The position numbers and the translations under genes are program-made. Below the pieces are notes generated by a model. That model saw nothing but the letters and a program-made list of their open reading frames with translations, was not told the origin of the DNA and searched no databases. A DNA stretch of 64,000 bases from Saccharothrix obliqua. Its GTDB lineage: Bacteria; Actinomycetota; Actinomycetes; Mycobacteriales; Pseudonocardiaceae. This document shows, piece by piece, positions 1 through 8,664 of this stretch (the first letter of the stretch is position 1; every line of letters starts with the position of its first letter). The DNA is taken from assembly GCF_019375475.1 (NCBI RefSeq), contig NZ_JAHXGQ010000002.1, positions 620,001-684,000 on the forward strand, written 5' to 3'.

Positions 1-398
1 GAGCGGGACCGGATCTCCCAACGGCCGTACTGGCGGTCCAGCTTCTGCCGCAGCCACCCGGTGTCCCCGTTGGCCTCCCCGCGCATCGTCATGACGCCGT
101 CGGCCACCGAGGTGTTCTTGGCACACCGGCGGCCGTTCCCACCGTGCCCCGGCCAACACCCGGCAGTGCCACCCTCGGATCCGCTGGGCACCGCCCACTT
201 CGCGGGGTCCACCGCCCCGGCGCGGTCGAACTCGTCGGAGATCGGCAACGGCGATCCCCACCCGTTGCGAACCGCGGCCTGCGTCCGATCACCCGCGAAC
301 GGCACCCCCGGTTCCGCGGCCCACGCCACCGGCTGAACCACACCCGTCACGGCCAAGGTGAACAACACCGCCATGACAGGACTCCTGCGTCGTCGCAT
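1..398 (-). CDS. Secreted glycoside hydrolase family 16-like protein, N-terminal part
   Basis: The gene runs off the left edge, so about 132 N-terminal residues are visible. The ATG at 398 follows a strong RBS (AAAGGAG at 403-410 on the minus strand). A basic N-terminus (MRRRRSPVM) and a hydrophobic stretch ending in PVAWA form a signal peptide. The mature part carries a DEFDRAG segment followed by DPAKWAV, then NGRRCAKN, VADGVMTM and YGRWEIRSR. This order is typical of the start of the GH16 jelly roll (endo-beta-1,3-glucanase and related enzymes). The catalytic ExDxxE motif lies beyond the window, so the substrate cannot be judged. A related lectin-fold protein could be an alternative. Confidence 0.8.
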   Translation of the reverse strand, partial: MRRRRSPVMAVLFTLAVTGVVQPVAWAAEPGVPFAGDRTQAAVRNGWGSPLPISDEFDRAGAVDPAKWAVPSGSEGGTAGCWPGHGGNGRRCAKNTSVADGVMTMRGEANGDTGWLRQKLDRQYGRWEIRSR

Positions 399-468
399 GA
401 GGTCTCCTTTCGTCAGGAACCTCACCCTGTCGACCGCAGTTGGGACCCCTCCCGGGTGTCGTGGCGTG

Positions 469-665
469 TCATGCGGTGTTGCTCGCCATCCGCGACGCCC
501 CTTCGGCGAGCACGTGACCCGCCTTCATCGCGTCGGGGGCGTTGGCGATGTCGAGGCGCGCGTCTTCGGCGTGCGGCAACGCTTCCGCGAGTCGCAGGTA
601 CTCACCGGACTGACGTCCCACCGGGCCAGGAGTGCGCGCAACTGCTCACCCACGGCGAGGTGCAC
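469..665 (-). pseudogene. Frameshifted remnant of an unidentified small protein
   Basis: The last 45 or so codons before the TGA at 469-471 read smoothly (EYLRLAEALPHAEDARLDI, ending ASRMASNTA). The upstream continuation is in a different frame and starts at a GTG at 665 (VHLAVGEQLRALLARWDV). One frameshift near 610 joins the two. Composition resembles the C-terminal helices of a regulator or ligand-binding protein, but I do not recognise the family. It could be chance coding bias. Confidence 0.3.
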
Positions 666-740
666 CTCCGATGCGGCCGGAGGGGTCCGACGACAGGGCG
701 GCCCCGGGTGGTACCCGAGGCCGCCGGTTGGGTCAGCGGG

Positions 741-1265
741 TCAGCCGTGCCGCCACTGCTGGTTCGCGGTGCCGGTGCAGTTCCACAGCTGGACGGTCGC
801 CCCGAGTCCCGGGTTGGCCGCGGAGATCTCCAGGCACCTGCCGGTCAACCGGGTGCGGATCTGGGAACCGTCCCACCACCACTGCTGGGAGGGCCACTCG
901 CGGTGGCAGTCGAACATGTTCACGGCTCCCCCGAGTTCGCCGTTCGACGCCACGACGTCGAGGCACTTCCCGTTGATGGCGTTGACGATCTGCCCGTTGA
1001 CCATGTCGAACAGCTCGGACGGCCAGCCGGTGCAGTCCCACATGGTGACCATGGCGCCGTTCCCGGGGTTGCCGTCCCGGACTTCGAGGCACCGGTTGTT
1101 GTAGTTGGACCTGATGTTCAGCATCGTCGGCCGCGCCAGGTCCGGTGCGGACGCCGCGGCGGGCACGGGGTCGGTTCTCCCCGTTGCCGCGGCGGGCAGG
1201 AAGAACGTGCCGGCGACCAGGGCTGCCACGCCCGCCAACGACATCATTCGGCCCAATCGTCCCAT
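741..1265 (-). CDS. Secreted ricin-type beta-trefoil lectin domain protein
   Basis: The protein has 174 residues. The ATG at 1265 is preceded by AGGAG at good spacing; an upstream in-frame ATG has no better site. Residues 1-28 are a signal peptide (MGRLGRMM, hydrophobic core, FFLPAAA). The rest is one ricin B domain of three subrepeats, each with the CLEV/CLDV/CLEI and Q-x-W type signature: NNRCLEV, GKCLDVV, GRCLEIS and a final QQWRHG. No catalytic domain is attached, so it is a stand-alone secreted carbohydrate-binding protein, probably for galactose- or xylose-type glycans (family knowledge). It is divergent from the small secreted protein at 1489. Confidence 0.85.
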   Translation of the reverse strand: MGRLGRMMSLAGVAALVAGTFFLPAAATGRTDPVPAAASAPDLARPTMLNIRSNYNNRCLEVRDGNPGNGAMVTMWDCTGWPSELFDMVNGQIVNAINGKCLDVVASNGELGGAVNMFDCHREWPSQQWWWDGSQIRTRLTGRCLEISAANPGLGATVQLWNCTGTANQQWRHG

Positions 1266-1488
1266 TACCTGCTCCTGTTCCATCGGTGTACCCGGATGCC
1301 GCAGAACGGAGGAGCATTCGACGCACGAGCGCTCCGCCATCCGCTTCCCGCCCCGGGAATTCGTGGTGCGCCGGAGTACACCGAACCGGTACGGCAATTC
1401 TTTGCAGCCTTCTTGAATGCGCAGCTCGGCACGCCGGGCCGCCGTGCGTAGGCTGTGGGGACTCAGAACGACGAGGGGACCTGGCGAC

Positions 1489-1830
1489 GTGCGGGCGGTG
1501 ACGTGGGCGAGCCGGTTCGGGCTGCTGTTCGCGTCGGCGTTGATGGTCTTCGGCGTGGCGACGGGCCCGGCCGGGCTCGGGGAGCTGCCCCAAGGCGGCG
1601 TGTCGTCCGCACCGTCCATGCACGACGACCGCGGGTTGTGGCTGCGGGTGTCGTCCGCGGTGCGGTACGCGCCGGCCGAGGTGCAAGCGGACACCTGGTG
1701 GGCCGTGTGCCCGTGGGCGTTCGGCACGCCTCCCCGACCGGGACGGCTGTGGCTCTGCGGGGCGGAGCGTTCCGGACCGGCGGTCGTGGCGGCGGTTCCC
1801 TGGTCCAGCAGGGCTCCGCCGATCTCCTGA
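1489..1830 (+). CDS. Small secreted or membrane-anchored hypothetical protein
   Basis: A GTG start at 1489 with GAGGGGACC upstream gives 113 residues. The N-terminus has a hydrophobic segment (FGLLFASALMVFGVATG) that reads as a signal peptide or anchor. The rest is rich in Trp, Cys and Pro (TWWAVCPWAF, RLWLCGAERSG). I know no family. Codon usage is actinomycete-like, and the divergent placement against the secreted lectin suggests a co-exported protein, but the reading is weak. Confidence 0.45.
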   Translation: MRAVTWASRFGLLFASALMVFGVATGPAGLGELPQGGVSSAPSMHDDRGLWLRVSSAVRYAPAEVQADTWWAVCPWAFGTPPRPGRLWLCGAERSGPAVVAAVPWSSRAPPIS

Positions 1831-1933
1831 CGCGAACCAGGTGTCGGAAATCCGGGCGCCGTCAGCGAGGTCGTACCAGCGACTGCGGACGGTGGCGCCG
1901 ACGTGCGCCCACGCCCTCGTGAGGAATCCGTAG

Positions 1934-2098
1934 ATGTCTTATGTCGTGATGATTCTGCTGATCGCCGTCCTGGTGACCGCGATCGGTTTGCAGGTGAAGA
2001 TGTTCGCCAAGGACAAGCCGCTGCTCGGCGTCTACAGCCTCGGCCTCATCATCGGACCGGGAGCACTGCTGGCCGTGGCGTACGCGGCCGTGGCGTAG
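1934..2098 (+). CDS. 54-residue two-helix membrane protein
   Basis: The ATG at 1934 follows GAGGAA at about eight bases. The product has a first hydrophobic helix (VVMILLIAVLVTAIGLQV), a short charged loop (KMFAKDKP) and a second helix (GVYSLGLIIGPGALLAVAYAAVA). It is a hairpin membrane peptide with few charges. The gene is followed immediately by a perfect terminator hairpin, which supports a real transcription unit. Function unknown. Confidence 0.6.
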   Translation: MSYVVMILLIAVLVTAIGLQVKMFAKDKPLLGVYSLGLIIGPGALLAVAYAAVA

Positions 2099-2102
2099 GA
2101 AT

Positions 2103-2138
2103 CCGGTGCCCTGCCGGGAGCGTCCGGCAGGGCACCGG
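2103..2138 (+). terminator. Perfect 15-bp stem terminator hairpin
   Basis: The arms 2103-2117 (CCGGTGCCCTGCCGG) and 2124-2138 are exact reverse complements around a six-base loop. It begins 4 bases after the stop codon of the 54-residue membrane protein. There is no U-tract, as is usual for actinomycete terminators. Confidence 0.8.
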
Positions 2139-2297
2139 CCCGAGCCGGCGAGTCGGTCACGACCCGGGGCTGGACCACCGGGTCGTCCGGGAACGAGGTC
2201 CGGCTCAACGGGCTTCCGGGGCCGGAGTGGACGGCCGGACTCCCCGTCGGGCAACCCGACCCGCCCACCGCGCCCGCACCGGCCGTTCCCGGACCGA

Positions 2298-2612
2298 TCA
2301 GCAGGCCCTGACGACGGCCGTGTGGGCCTTGCTGCCGAGGTCGAGGATCCGCACCTGCCGGTTGCCGGCGGGCACGCGGACCTCGTAGGTGCCGGGGCTG
2401 ACGGGGTAGCCCAGGTAGCTGCCCGCCGGGGCGGCCCCCGTGCCCGCGATCATCGAGCCGTTGGTGCGGTGGATCGTGGTGGAGACCGCCTTGCCGCAGT
2501 TGTTGGAGATGAAGATCTTGCCGGTCGCGGCACTGGCGGAGCCCACGCCGAGTACCGAGACGACGAGACCTGCGGTGGCCAGACCGGTGAGAACGCGCCG
2601 GGTGGTCGTCAT
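2298..2612 (-). CDS. Small secreted protein with two cysteines
   Basis: The product has 104 residues. The ATG at 2612 is chosen because GGAGGAGCACC directly precedes it; an in-frame ATG eight codons upstream has no comparable site. The signal peptide is MTTTRRVLTG followed by a hydrophobic core ending in GSASA. The mature protein starts ATGKIFISNNCGKAV and ends TAVVRAC, so the two cysteines could form one disulphide spanning the domain. The pattern suggests a small beta-sandwich (thaumatin-like or lectin-like start), but no family can be named. Confidence 0.7.
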   Translation of the reverse strand: MTTTRRVLTGLATAGLVVSVLGVGSASAATGKIFISNNCGKAVSTTIHRTNGSMIAGTGAAPAGSYLGYPVSPGTYEVRVPAGNRQVRILDLGSKAHTAVVRAC

Positions 2613-2702
2613 GGTGCTCCTCCGGATGGATGTCATGGGGTCGGCGGCAAGCTAACCGCGGACACGCCCGCGCGCTGTCGGTCGAACGACCGACAGCACC
2701 CC

Positions 2703-3590
2703 TCACGGCGTGAAGCCGGGCAGGACGTCGCGGGCGATCTCCTCCATGACCTCCTCGACCGGGCGGCGGGACGGGCGGAAGTTCAGGGCCACGTGGTTCA
2801 CGCCCACCGCGCGCAGCCGGTCCAGGTACTCGACCAGTTCCTTCGCACCCAGCCGGGCGCCGAACCGCATCGGGTGCGTCGGCGTGTTCGGGTCCTCCGC
2901 GAGGTCGACCAGCATGGTCGTCAGCAGGGGTTTGAACACCGGTGTCGCGTGGTGCCAGTAGTCGGCCACCTCCGCCATCGCCGCCGGCGGGCGGTGGTAG
3001 GTGAAGTGGCCGTCGAGGTGCTCGGCGATCCACGCGACGGTCTGGCCACCGCGCCCGGCCATCACCAGCGGCAGGTGGCCGGACGGCTTGGGCAGCACCG
3101 CGGTCGTGCCCGGAGCCCACGCCGAGCGCAACGCCGCCACGCCGGTGCGGACCAGTTCGGCACGCGCGGCGTGGTCCACGCCGAACGCCGGGAACTCCAC
3201 CGGCCGGTCGCCGGACGCCACGCCGAGCACCAGCCGGCCGCCCGACAGCCGCTCGACCGTCGCGGCCATCTTCGCCACCTGCAACGGGTGCCGCAGCGGC
3301 AGGGCGATCGCCGCGGTGCCCAGCACGATCCGGGACGTCACCGCCGCCAGGTAACCCAGGTACGGGAACGGGTCGAAGACCTGGCCCGCGTCGCCGAACG
3401 ACGGGTCGTACAGCGGGACGTCGCGCAGCCACAGGGCGGCGAAGCCCAGGCGGTCGGCGAGGACCGCGCGGTCGTGGTGGGCGGCGAGGTCGGGTTCGCC
3501 GGGCAGCCGGCCACCGGGCACGGCGTCCGGCGACCAGTCGTTGTCCAGCGGCAGCTCGACGCCCAACGTGAGCACACCGGGTGCCCTCAC
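2703..3590 (-). CDS. LLM-class (luciferase-like) flavin/F420 oxidoreductase, BA3436-type
   Basis: The protein has 295 residues and a TIM-barrel LLM fold. Visible family features are an N-terminal LGVELPLDNDW strand, LGFAALWLRDVP, SRIVLGTAAIALPLRHP, and the hallmark LSGGRLVLGVASGDRP followed by EFPAFGVD. C-terminal GVNHVALNFRPSRRP fits the family. The spacing of motifs matches the BA3436-type luciferase-like subfamily, which uses FMN or F420; the substrate is unknown. The GTG start overlaps the stop of the upstream MFS gene by four bases (GTGA), so the two are translationally coupled. A GTG five codons downstream is an alternative start. Confidence 0.85.
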   Translation of the reverse strand: MRAPGVLTLGVELPLDNDWSPDAVPGGRLPGEPDLAAHHDRAVLADRLGFAALWLRDVPLYDPSFGDAGQVFDPFPYLGYLAAVTSRIVLGTAAIALPLRHPLQVAKMAATVERLSGGRLVLGVASGDRPVEFPAFGVDHAARAELVRTGVAALRSAWAPGTTAVLPKPSGHLPLVMAGRGGQTVAWIAEHLDGHFTYHRPPAAMAEVADYWHHATPVFKPLLTTMLVDLAEDPNTPTHPMRFGARLGAKELVEYLDRLRAVGVNHVALNFRPSRRPVEEVMEEIARDVLPGFTP

Positions 3591-4759
3591 GGGGTGGCTT
3601 CCGCCGGCACCGGGGCGGTGCGCTTCTGCAAGGACCCCGACACCAGCGTCACCGCGAGCGCGGCCACCGCCATCGCCGCGCCCACGAGGTTCGGCGCGGT
3701 GTAGCCGCCACCCGCGTCGATCGCGACGCCGCTGAGGTAGGCGCCCACGGAGATGCCCAGGTTCGCCGCGGACGCGGCGGCGGCCGAGGCCAGCGTGGGC
3801 GCGCCCGCCGCCTTGTCGATGGCCCGGGTCATGAAGCCCGGCACGGTGGCGAAGCCCGCCGCGCCCAGTAGCACGAGCGTGATCACGGCGAGGACCTTGT
3901 TCGCGGAGGTCACCACGAAGACCAGCAGCACCACCGCCAGCACCGCCTGCGCCACGTACAGCGTGGGCAGCTGGGCGCGGTCGGCGAAGCGCCCGCCGAT
4001 CAGGTTGCCGGTGACCAGCCCGACGCCGAACAACACCAGCAGCGGCGTCATGGCACCCGACGAGAAGCCGGTGACCTCGGTCATCAGGGGTGCGATGTAG
4101 CTGAACGACGCGAACAGGGCGCCGATCGACAACGCGGCCGTGGCCAGCGCCAGCCACACCTGGAGGCGCTTGAACACGGCGAGTTCGCTGGCGATGCGGG
4201 CGTCGACGGGCTTCGGCGTGGCCGGCACCATCGTCACCACGCCGACCAGGCTGACCAGGCCGATCCCCGTGATCATCCAGAAGGTCGAGCGCCAGCCCAG
4301 GTCCTGGCCGATCCAGTTGCCCAGCGGCGCGCCGACCACGTTCGCCACGGTCAACCCGGTGAACACCAGCGAGATGGCGCGGGAGCGCTTGTCCGGTGCC
4401 ACCAGGTCGGCGGCGACCACGGAGGCGATGCCGAAGAACGCGCCGTGGCAGACGGCGGCCAGCACCCGGCCGGCCATCAGCAGGCCGTAGCCGGGCGCGA
4501 GGGCGGACAGCAGGTTGCCGACGATGAACAGGCCCATCAGCAGCACGAGCATGGTCTTGCGGGACTGCCGCGTGCCCAGCGCCGTGACCACGGGGCCGCC
4601 GACGACGACGCCCAGCGCGTAGCCGGAGATCAGCAGACCCGCCGAGGTGATGCTGACGGACAGGTCGTTCGCGATCTCGGGCAGCAGGCCCATGACCACG
4701 AATTCCGTGGTGCCGATGCCGAAACTGCTGATCATCAGCGCGACGAGTGCGAGTGGCAC
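3587..4759 (-). CDS. MFS transporter, DHA1 drug/sugar-efflux type
   Basis: The protein has 390 residues and twelve predicted membrane helices. It opens with LVALMISSFGIGTTEFVVMG, the typical first helix of AraJ/Cml-type exporters, then GYALGVVVGGPVV and the loop-2 motif LGTRQSRKT. The GTG at 4759 is chosen because AAGGGGG lies nine bases upstream; a GTG at 4792 has no RBS. It is divergent from a MarR regulator gene and coupled to an LLM oxidoreductase. That layout suggests a MarR-controlled efflux and detoxification pair. The substrate is not predictable. Confidence 0.9.
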   Translation of the reverse strand: MPLALVALMISSFGIGTTEFVVMGLLPEIANDLSVSITSAGLLISGYALGVVVGGPVVTALGTRQSRKTMLVLLMGLFIVGNLLSALAPGYGLLMAGRVLAAVCHGAFFGIASVVAADLVAPDKRSRAISLVFTGLTVANVVGAPLGNWIGQDLGWRSTFWMITGIGLVSLVGVVTMVPATPKPVDARIASELAVFKRLQVWLALATAALSIGALFASFSYIAPLMTEVTGFSSGAMTPLLVLFGVGLVTGNLIGGRFADRAQLPTLYVAQAVLAVVLLVFVVTSANKVLAVITLVLLGAAGFATVPGFMTRAIDKAAGAPTLASAAAASAANLGISVGAYLSGVAIDAGGGYTAPNLVGAAMAVAALAVTLVSGSLQKRTAPVPAEATP

Positions 4760-4841
4760 CGCACTGCCCCCTTCACCGGACGCGGCCGTCACGACTGAGC
4801 GGCCAAAGAGTATGTATGTGCATAGTTTGTGCAGAACTAAT

Positions 4842-4870
4842 ATGCGTGTCAAGCTTATGCTGGCACGCAT
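4842..4870. promoter_or_regulatory. Inverted repeat between MFS and MarR genes, candidate MarR operator
   Basis: ATGCGTGTC (4842-4850) and GGCACGCAT (4862-4870) pair at 8 of 9 positions around an 11-base spacer. It lies in the AT-rich divergent intergenic region 4760-4922, next to the motif TATGTATGTGCATA (4811-4824). Position and symmetry fit autoregulation by the adjacent MarR protein; this is inference. Confidence 0.5.
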
Positions 4871-4922
4871 GTTGTCCAGCGCAGTGCTGCTGATGCAAAC
4901 TGATCCGTGAAGGAGGTGCTTG

Positions 4923-5375
4923 ATGGCGCAGGCCGCGGAGCCACAGCCCAGGATCGAGCTGCCCACGGAGACCGAGCGCCAGTGGCACCGCCTCCGGCTC
5001 GCGGTCAGCCGGGTCAACGACCGCCTCGAACGCGCGCTCGGCACCCATCAGCTGTCGCTGTCCGAGTACACGGCCCTGTCCGCGCTAGCGTTCTCCGACG
5101 ACGGCGGCCACCTGCGCCAGCAGGTGCTGGCCGACGCCGTGCCGCTCAACCAGAGTTCGCTCAGCCGCCTCGTCACGCGGCTGGAGCGCGAAGGGCTGAC
5201 CGAACGCTACCACTGCCTCAACGACCGGCGCGGCGTCTACACGCAGATCACCGAGAAGGGCCGGCGCAAGGTCGACGAAGCCCGCGAGGTCTACCTCGAC
5301 GCCCTGCGCGACGCGCTGGCCGAGGAGGAAGCCGACGACTTCCTCACCGCGTTGTTCGCCGTCCGGGCGGAGTGA
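4923..5375 (+). CDS. MarR-family transcriptional regulator
   Basis: The protein has 150 residues. The ATG at 4923 has a near-consensus RBS (GAAGGAGG). The MarR winged helix is clear: HQLSLSEYTALSAL, then DAVPLNQSSLSRLVTRLEREGL as the recognition helix, then NDRRGVYTQITEKGRRKV as the wing. N- and C-terminal helices for dimerisation flank it. It is transcribed divergently from the MFS/LLM pair and is the likely repressor of both. The ligand is unknown. Confidence 0.9.
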   Translation: MAQAAEPQPRIELPTETERQWHRLRLAVSRVNDRLERALGTHQLSLSEYTALSALAFSDDGGHLRQQVLADAVPLNQSSLSRLVTRLEREGLTERYHCLNDRRGVYTQITEKGRRKVDEAREVYLDALRDALAEEEADDFLTALFAVRAE

Positions 5376-5420
5376 CGCCCGGCCGCGGGCAGCACCCGGG
5401 CCGGACGTCGCGACCACGCG

Positions 5421-6080
5421 TCACACCGCCGTGACCCGCCCGTCGACGGCCAGCACCAGCCCGTCGTCCTCGTACCGGGCACGCACCGCGCCGAGGTCGG
5501 GCACGGTCAGCTCCACGTCCGCCACCGGCCCCAGTTGCGGGCCCGCGATGCCCACCACCCGCATCCCGGCCGCCCGCGCGGCCAGCACCCCGCTGCGCGC
5601 GTCCTCGACGACCACGCACTCCCCGGGCGGCACGCCCAGCAGCCGCGCGGCCGACAGGTAGCCCTCCGGCGCGGGCTTCCCGGCGGTGACGTCGTCGGCC
5701 GTGACCAGCACCTCGGGCTTCGGTATCCCGACGGTGTCCAGCCGGGTCGTGGCGACGAGCCGGCTGCCGGACGTGACCACCGCCCACGTGCCCGCGCGCA
5801 GGCTCGTGACCAGGTCGCGGGCCCCGGGCACCGGTTCGAGCGAGGCCAGGTCGGCGATCTGCTCCGGTTCCAGCGCCAGCGCCTCCGCCGGCGCGTCCAG
5901 CTCCGGCGCCACGATGCGGATCGTGTCGACCGCGGGCCGTCCCGGCGTGAGCGCGACGACCTCCTCCGGGTCGAACCCGCGCCGCACCGCCCAGCGCCGC
6001 CACATCGCCTGGATCGCCGCCTCGGAGTTCACCAGCACGCCGTCGAGGTCGAACAGCACGGCGGTGCAGCGAAGGTTCAT
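5421..6080 (-). CDS. HAD-superfamily sugar-phosphatase-like hydrolase
   Basis: The protein has 219 residues and the classic HAD motifs. Motif I is FDLDGVLVNS (nucleophile Asp11, acid/base Asp13), motif II is VVTSGS, and the Lys motif and motif IV are KPAPEGYLSAARLL and VVEDARSGVLAARAAG. The cap resembles that of YfbT/DOG1-type 2-deoxyglucose-6-phosphate or glycerol-phosphate phosphatases. It is the last gene of a run with an APH-fold kinase and a KbaZ-like protein, so it probably dephosphorylates a sugar phosphate of that pathway. RBS AAAGGA precedes the ATG. Confidence 0.88.
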   Translation of the reverse strand: MNLRCTAVLFDLDGVLVNSEAAIQAMWRRWAVRRGFDPEEVVALTPGRPAVDTIRIVAPELDAPAEALALEPEQIADLASLEPVPGARDLVTSLRAGTWAVVTSGSRLVATTRLDTVGIPKPEVLVTADDVTAGKPAPEGYLSAARLLGVPPGECVVVEDARSGVLAARAAGMRVVGIAGPQLGPVADVELTVPDLGAVRARYEDDGLVLAVDGRVTAV

Positions 6081-6101
6081 CTCGGTGTCCTTTCGGCGGC
6101 G

Positions 6102-7325
6102 TCAGGCGGGCAGCAGGGACAGGTGTCGGCGCGGGTCGATCCGACCGTGCTCCTCCAGTTGCGCCACGGCGTCCTCCAGGAACAACACGCCGAACAGGTA
6201 GTGGCCGGCGGCCAGCTCGATGGGGCTCAGGTCCACCGCGCTGCCCGCGCCCGCGCGCTTCTTGATGTCCGAGAGCCGGCACGCGGCCTCGGCCAGCAGG
6301 TGGAAGCCGTGCGAGAGCAGCAACCTGTCCCGCCACCCCGGGTCGTGCGCCACGACCGCGCGCACCCCGGCGTGGTTCTCCAGGAACTCCACCAGGTCCT
6401 CGGCGCTGCGCCGGTACGCCGGGTACAGACCGCCCCGGTGCGCCACCGACACCGCCTCGTCGGCGCCGTAGTCGATGACGAAGCCCTCGCGCAGGCCGAC
6501 GTCCCAGACGGTGAGGCTGAACAACAACTTCGCCAGGTCGTAGACGACGTCCCAGTTCGCGATCGAGCCGCGCGGGTCGATGATGCGCAGCGCCGGGTCG
6601 GCCGGCGCGGTCATCAGCACGTTGCGCGTGTTGAGGTCGCCGTGCGCCGGGAAGTGCAGTCGCGCCGGGTCGATGCCCGAGGTCAGCTCGGGCCGGTCGC
6701 GCAGCAGCTTCGCGATCGCCAGCGGGTTGCGGCACGAGCGCCCGTTGATGGTGATCCGGTCGCCCTCCACGTACTCCGCGGGCAGGTGCTTGCTCAGCAG
6801 CCAGTACCGCCGCTCCAGCCGGTCGGCGTGGATGTCGGCGATCGTGCCCGGACCCACCTCCGACTCCGCCAGCAGCCAGCCGTGGTCGGCCAGCGCGGTC
6901 AACGTCGTGCCGAGCTGGGTGAAGAAGCGGTCCACGTCGGGCGTGTCGGACCGCAGGCAGGCGGCGACGTCCTCGCTGGGGTAGAACGGCATCGTGTACG
7001 CCGCCCAGTTCTGGCCGTGGAACTCGCGCAGCTTCTCGGTGTAGACGGCGGCCAGGTCGGGCGCGTCCGCGCGGATCTTGTCCAGTTGGCGCAGCTTCAC
7101 CCGGAACGAGTCCAGGTCGTGCCCGTCGACCGCACCCGGCATGTCGACCAGCAGCTTGAGCACCTGGAGCGAGCCGTCACGCATCCGCAGCCGCACGAGG
7201 CGGGCGGGCGAACCGCCCTCGGTCAGCTCCGCCTCGACGGTCGCGGACAACTCCGCGCTCAGCTCGGCGATGAGCGCGTCCTCCTGCGCACCGGTGTCGT
7301 GCGCGAGTGGTGCGATCGTGGTCAT
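6102..7325 (-). CDS. APH-fold small-molecule kinase, probable sugar kinase
   Basis: The protein has 407 residues. The C-lobe has the Brenner-type catalytic motif HGDLNTRNVLM and the metal-binding IDPRGS that define aminoglycoside phosphotransferase-like and choline/homoserine kinase-like enzymes. The N-lobe lysine probably lies in SLQVLKLLVDMPG. Extended helices follow (AAYTMPFYPSEDV, DHGWLLAESEVGPG). The gene sits 10 bases after a KbaZ-like gene and 21 bases before a HAD phosphatase gene. Phosphorylation of a sugar or sugar-acid intermediate is the most economical role; antibiotic resistance is less likely. That is inference from context. Confidence 0.8.
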   Translation of the reverse strand: MTTIAPLAHDTGAQEDALIAELSAELSATVEAELTEGGSPARLVRLRMRDGSLQVLKLLVDMPGAVDGHDLDSFRVKLRQLDKIRADAPDLAAVYTEKLREFHGQNWAAYTMPFYPSEDVAACLRSDTPDVDRFFTQLGTTLTALADHGWLLAESEVGPGTIADIHADRLERRYWLLSKHLPAEYVEGDRITINGRSCRNPLAIAKLLRDRPELTSGIDPARLHFPAHGDLNTRNVLMTAPADPALRIIDPRGSIANWDVVYDLAKLLFSLTVWDVGLREGFVIDYGADEAVSVAHRGGLYPAYRRSAEDLVEFLENHAGVRAVVAHDPGWRDRLLLSHGFHLLAEAACRLSDIKKRAGAGSAVDLSPIELAAGHYLFGVLFLEDAVAQLEEHGRIDPRRHLSLLPA

Positions 7326-7335
7326 CGTGTACCTC

Positions 7336-8508
7336 TCAGACGCCCGTCGCGGTCAACGCGACGGCATCGGTCCGGGCGGGGGCGGTGCGCAGCGGCGTGG
7401 TGTAGTGCTCGACGGCCCGCTCCACCGCGGTGCGCAGCCGGGTGTCCAGGTCGAAGCCGCGCGCCTGCGCGACCTCGTGCGCGACCTGCTTGATCTCCCG
7501 GAACTGCTCGGTGTTGAAGGTGTAGTGACCGGCGATGACGGCCCGGTCGTAGTCGGACGCGCGGGTGTCCGGCGACATCCACTTCGACCACGAGCGCGAC
7601 TCGTAGGCCAGCGCCAGGAACCGTTCCAGCTGGACGCGCAGTCCCAGTTCCTCCAGCACGGCGACGAACTCGCGGGTCTCCACCACGCCGAACTCCGGCG
7701 CGATGTTCATCGCGTGCACGCCCGCCGCGTCGAGCGTGCGGATCGTGGCCTCGTCCAGGTAGTCGCAGTTGTGCGCCTTGAGCGCGATGCCGCGCCGCTC
7801 GGTGGCCCGGACCAGCGCGCGCACGGTGAACGCGACGGCGGCCGGCGCGGTGATCATCGCACCGACGTTGCGGGTCTCCTGGACCTTCGTCGCGGTCTGC
7901 GCGACGACGAACGTGGGCTTGGGCAGCCGCTCGGCGGCCAGCAGCGCCAGCGCCTCGTCCAGCTGCTCCTCGAACTCGCCGGGGTGGTTGGTGTCGTGGC
8001 CCTGGTCCTCGAAGCCGATCTCGAACATGGTGGCCGCGCCGATGGACCGCGCGTACTCCACGCACTGCCCGTACAGCTCGACCGCGCGGCGGACCGCCAG
8101 GTCCGGGTCGGCCACGCCGTCGAGGTCCATCGACGTGTCGATGTGCAGCAGGTCGAAACCGCGGCGGATGTCCTCCTGGTAGGACTCCAGCGCCGAGGCC
8201 ATCGCGGCGTCGCCGGACAGGCGCTCGGTGCGCTCCCGCACCGACTGGTACGGGCCGCCGTGGTCGCGGCACAGCAGCACGAGGCGGTTCGGGTCGTGGG
8301 ACCGGACGTAGTCGGCGAACGCCTCGGTGTCCCACCCCTCGACGTAGCCGCCGCCCTGCGAGGCCGCCTCGACCTGGCGGCGGCTGGGAATCAACATCAA
8401 CGGCTGCCCGTGCCGCGCCGCCACGGCGATGGTCGCGTCGACGGCGTTGCGGGACATCGGCCCGATGCCGACTCGGGACGGGACGTGAACGGGTTCCTGG
8501 GAAGTCAT
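7336..8508 (-). CDS. KbaZ/GatZ-like class II tagatose-bisphosphate aldolase subunit
   Basis: The protein has 390 residues and belongs to the family of the D-tagatose-1,6-bisphosphate aldolase non-catalytic subunit (PF08013). Visible pieces are HGQPLMLIPSRRQVE, the region QGGGYVEGWD, LLCRDHGGPY, LLHIDTSMDLDGV, FEIGFEDQGHDTNH, AHNCDYLDEATI and NIAPEFGVVET. No KbaY/GatY catalytic partner is present nearby, so it may act alone or in a different reaction. The ATG at 8508 follows AGAGGG. It is the first of three tightly spaced genes, with kinase and HAD phosphatase downstream. Confidence 0.85.
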   Translation of the reverse strand: MTSQEPVHVPSRVGIGPMSRNAVDATIAVAARHGQPLMLIPSRRQVEAASQGGGYVEGWDTEAFADYVRSHDPNRLVLLCRDHGGPYQSVRERTERLSGDAAMASALESYQEDIRRGFDLLHIDTSMDLDGVADPDLAVRRAVELYGQCVEYARSIGAATMFEIGFEDQGHDTNHPGEFEEQLDEALALLAAERLPKPTFVVAQTATKVQETRNVGAMITAPAAVAFTVRALVRATERRGIALKAHNCDYLDEATIRTLDAAGVHAMNIAPEFGVVETREFVAVLEELGLRVQLERFLALAYESRSWSKWMSPDTRASDYDRAVIAGHYTFNTEQFREIKQVAHEVAQARGFDLDTRLRTAVERAVEHYTTPLRTAPARTDAVALTATGV

Positions 8509-8664
8509 GTGTGACCCTCTGCAACTCGGCGGCACCGCGACGCGCGGCGCCGGTTTCGGGTGCGCGCGACCGGCCACGCCCCTCCGGGGTGGCTCGTCGC
8601 GCGTCGGAGCGCCGGACCGGCGTGCGGTCCGTCGGATCTCACCCAGCGCGGTGCGCGGGGGTGG

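Noticed and set aside
6102-7325. Aminoglycoside resistance as the role of the APH-fold kinase
   Set aside because: Its tight grouping with KbaZ-like and HAD phosphatase genes favours a metabolic sugar kinase, and no antibiotic-resistance context is visible.
5535-7493. 652-codon plus-strand frame across the HAD and kinase genes
   Set aside because: The minus strand carries HAD and APH motifs in full. The plus frame has no start signal or domain character.
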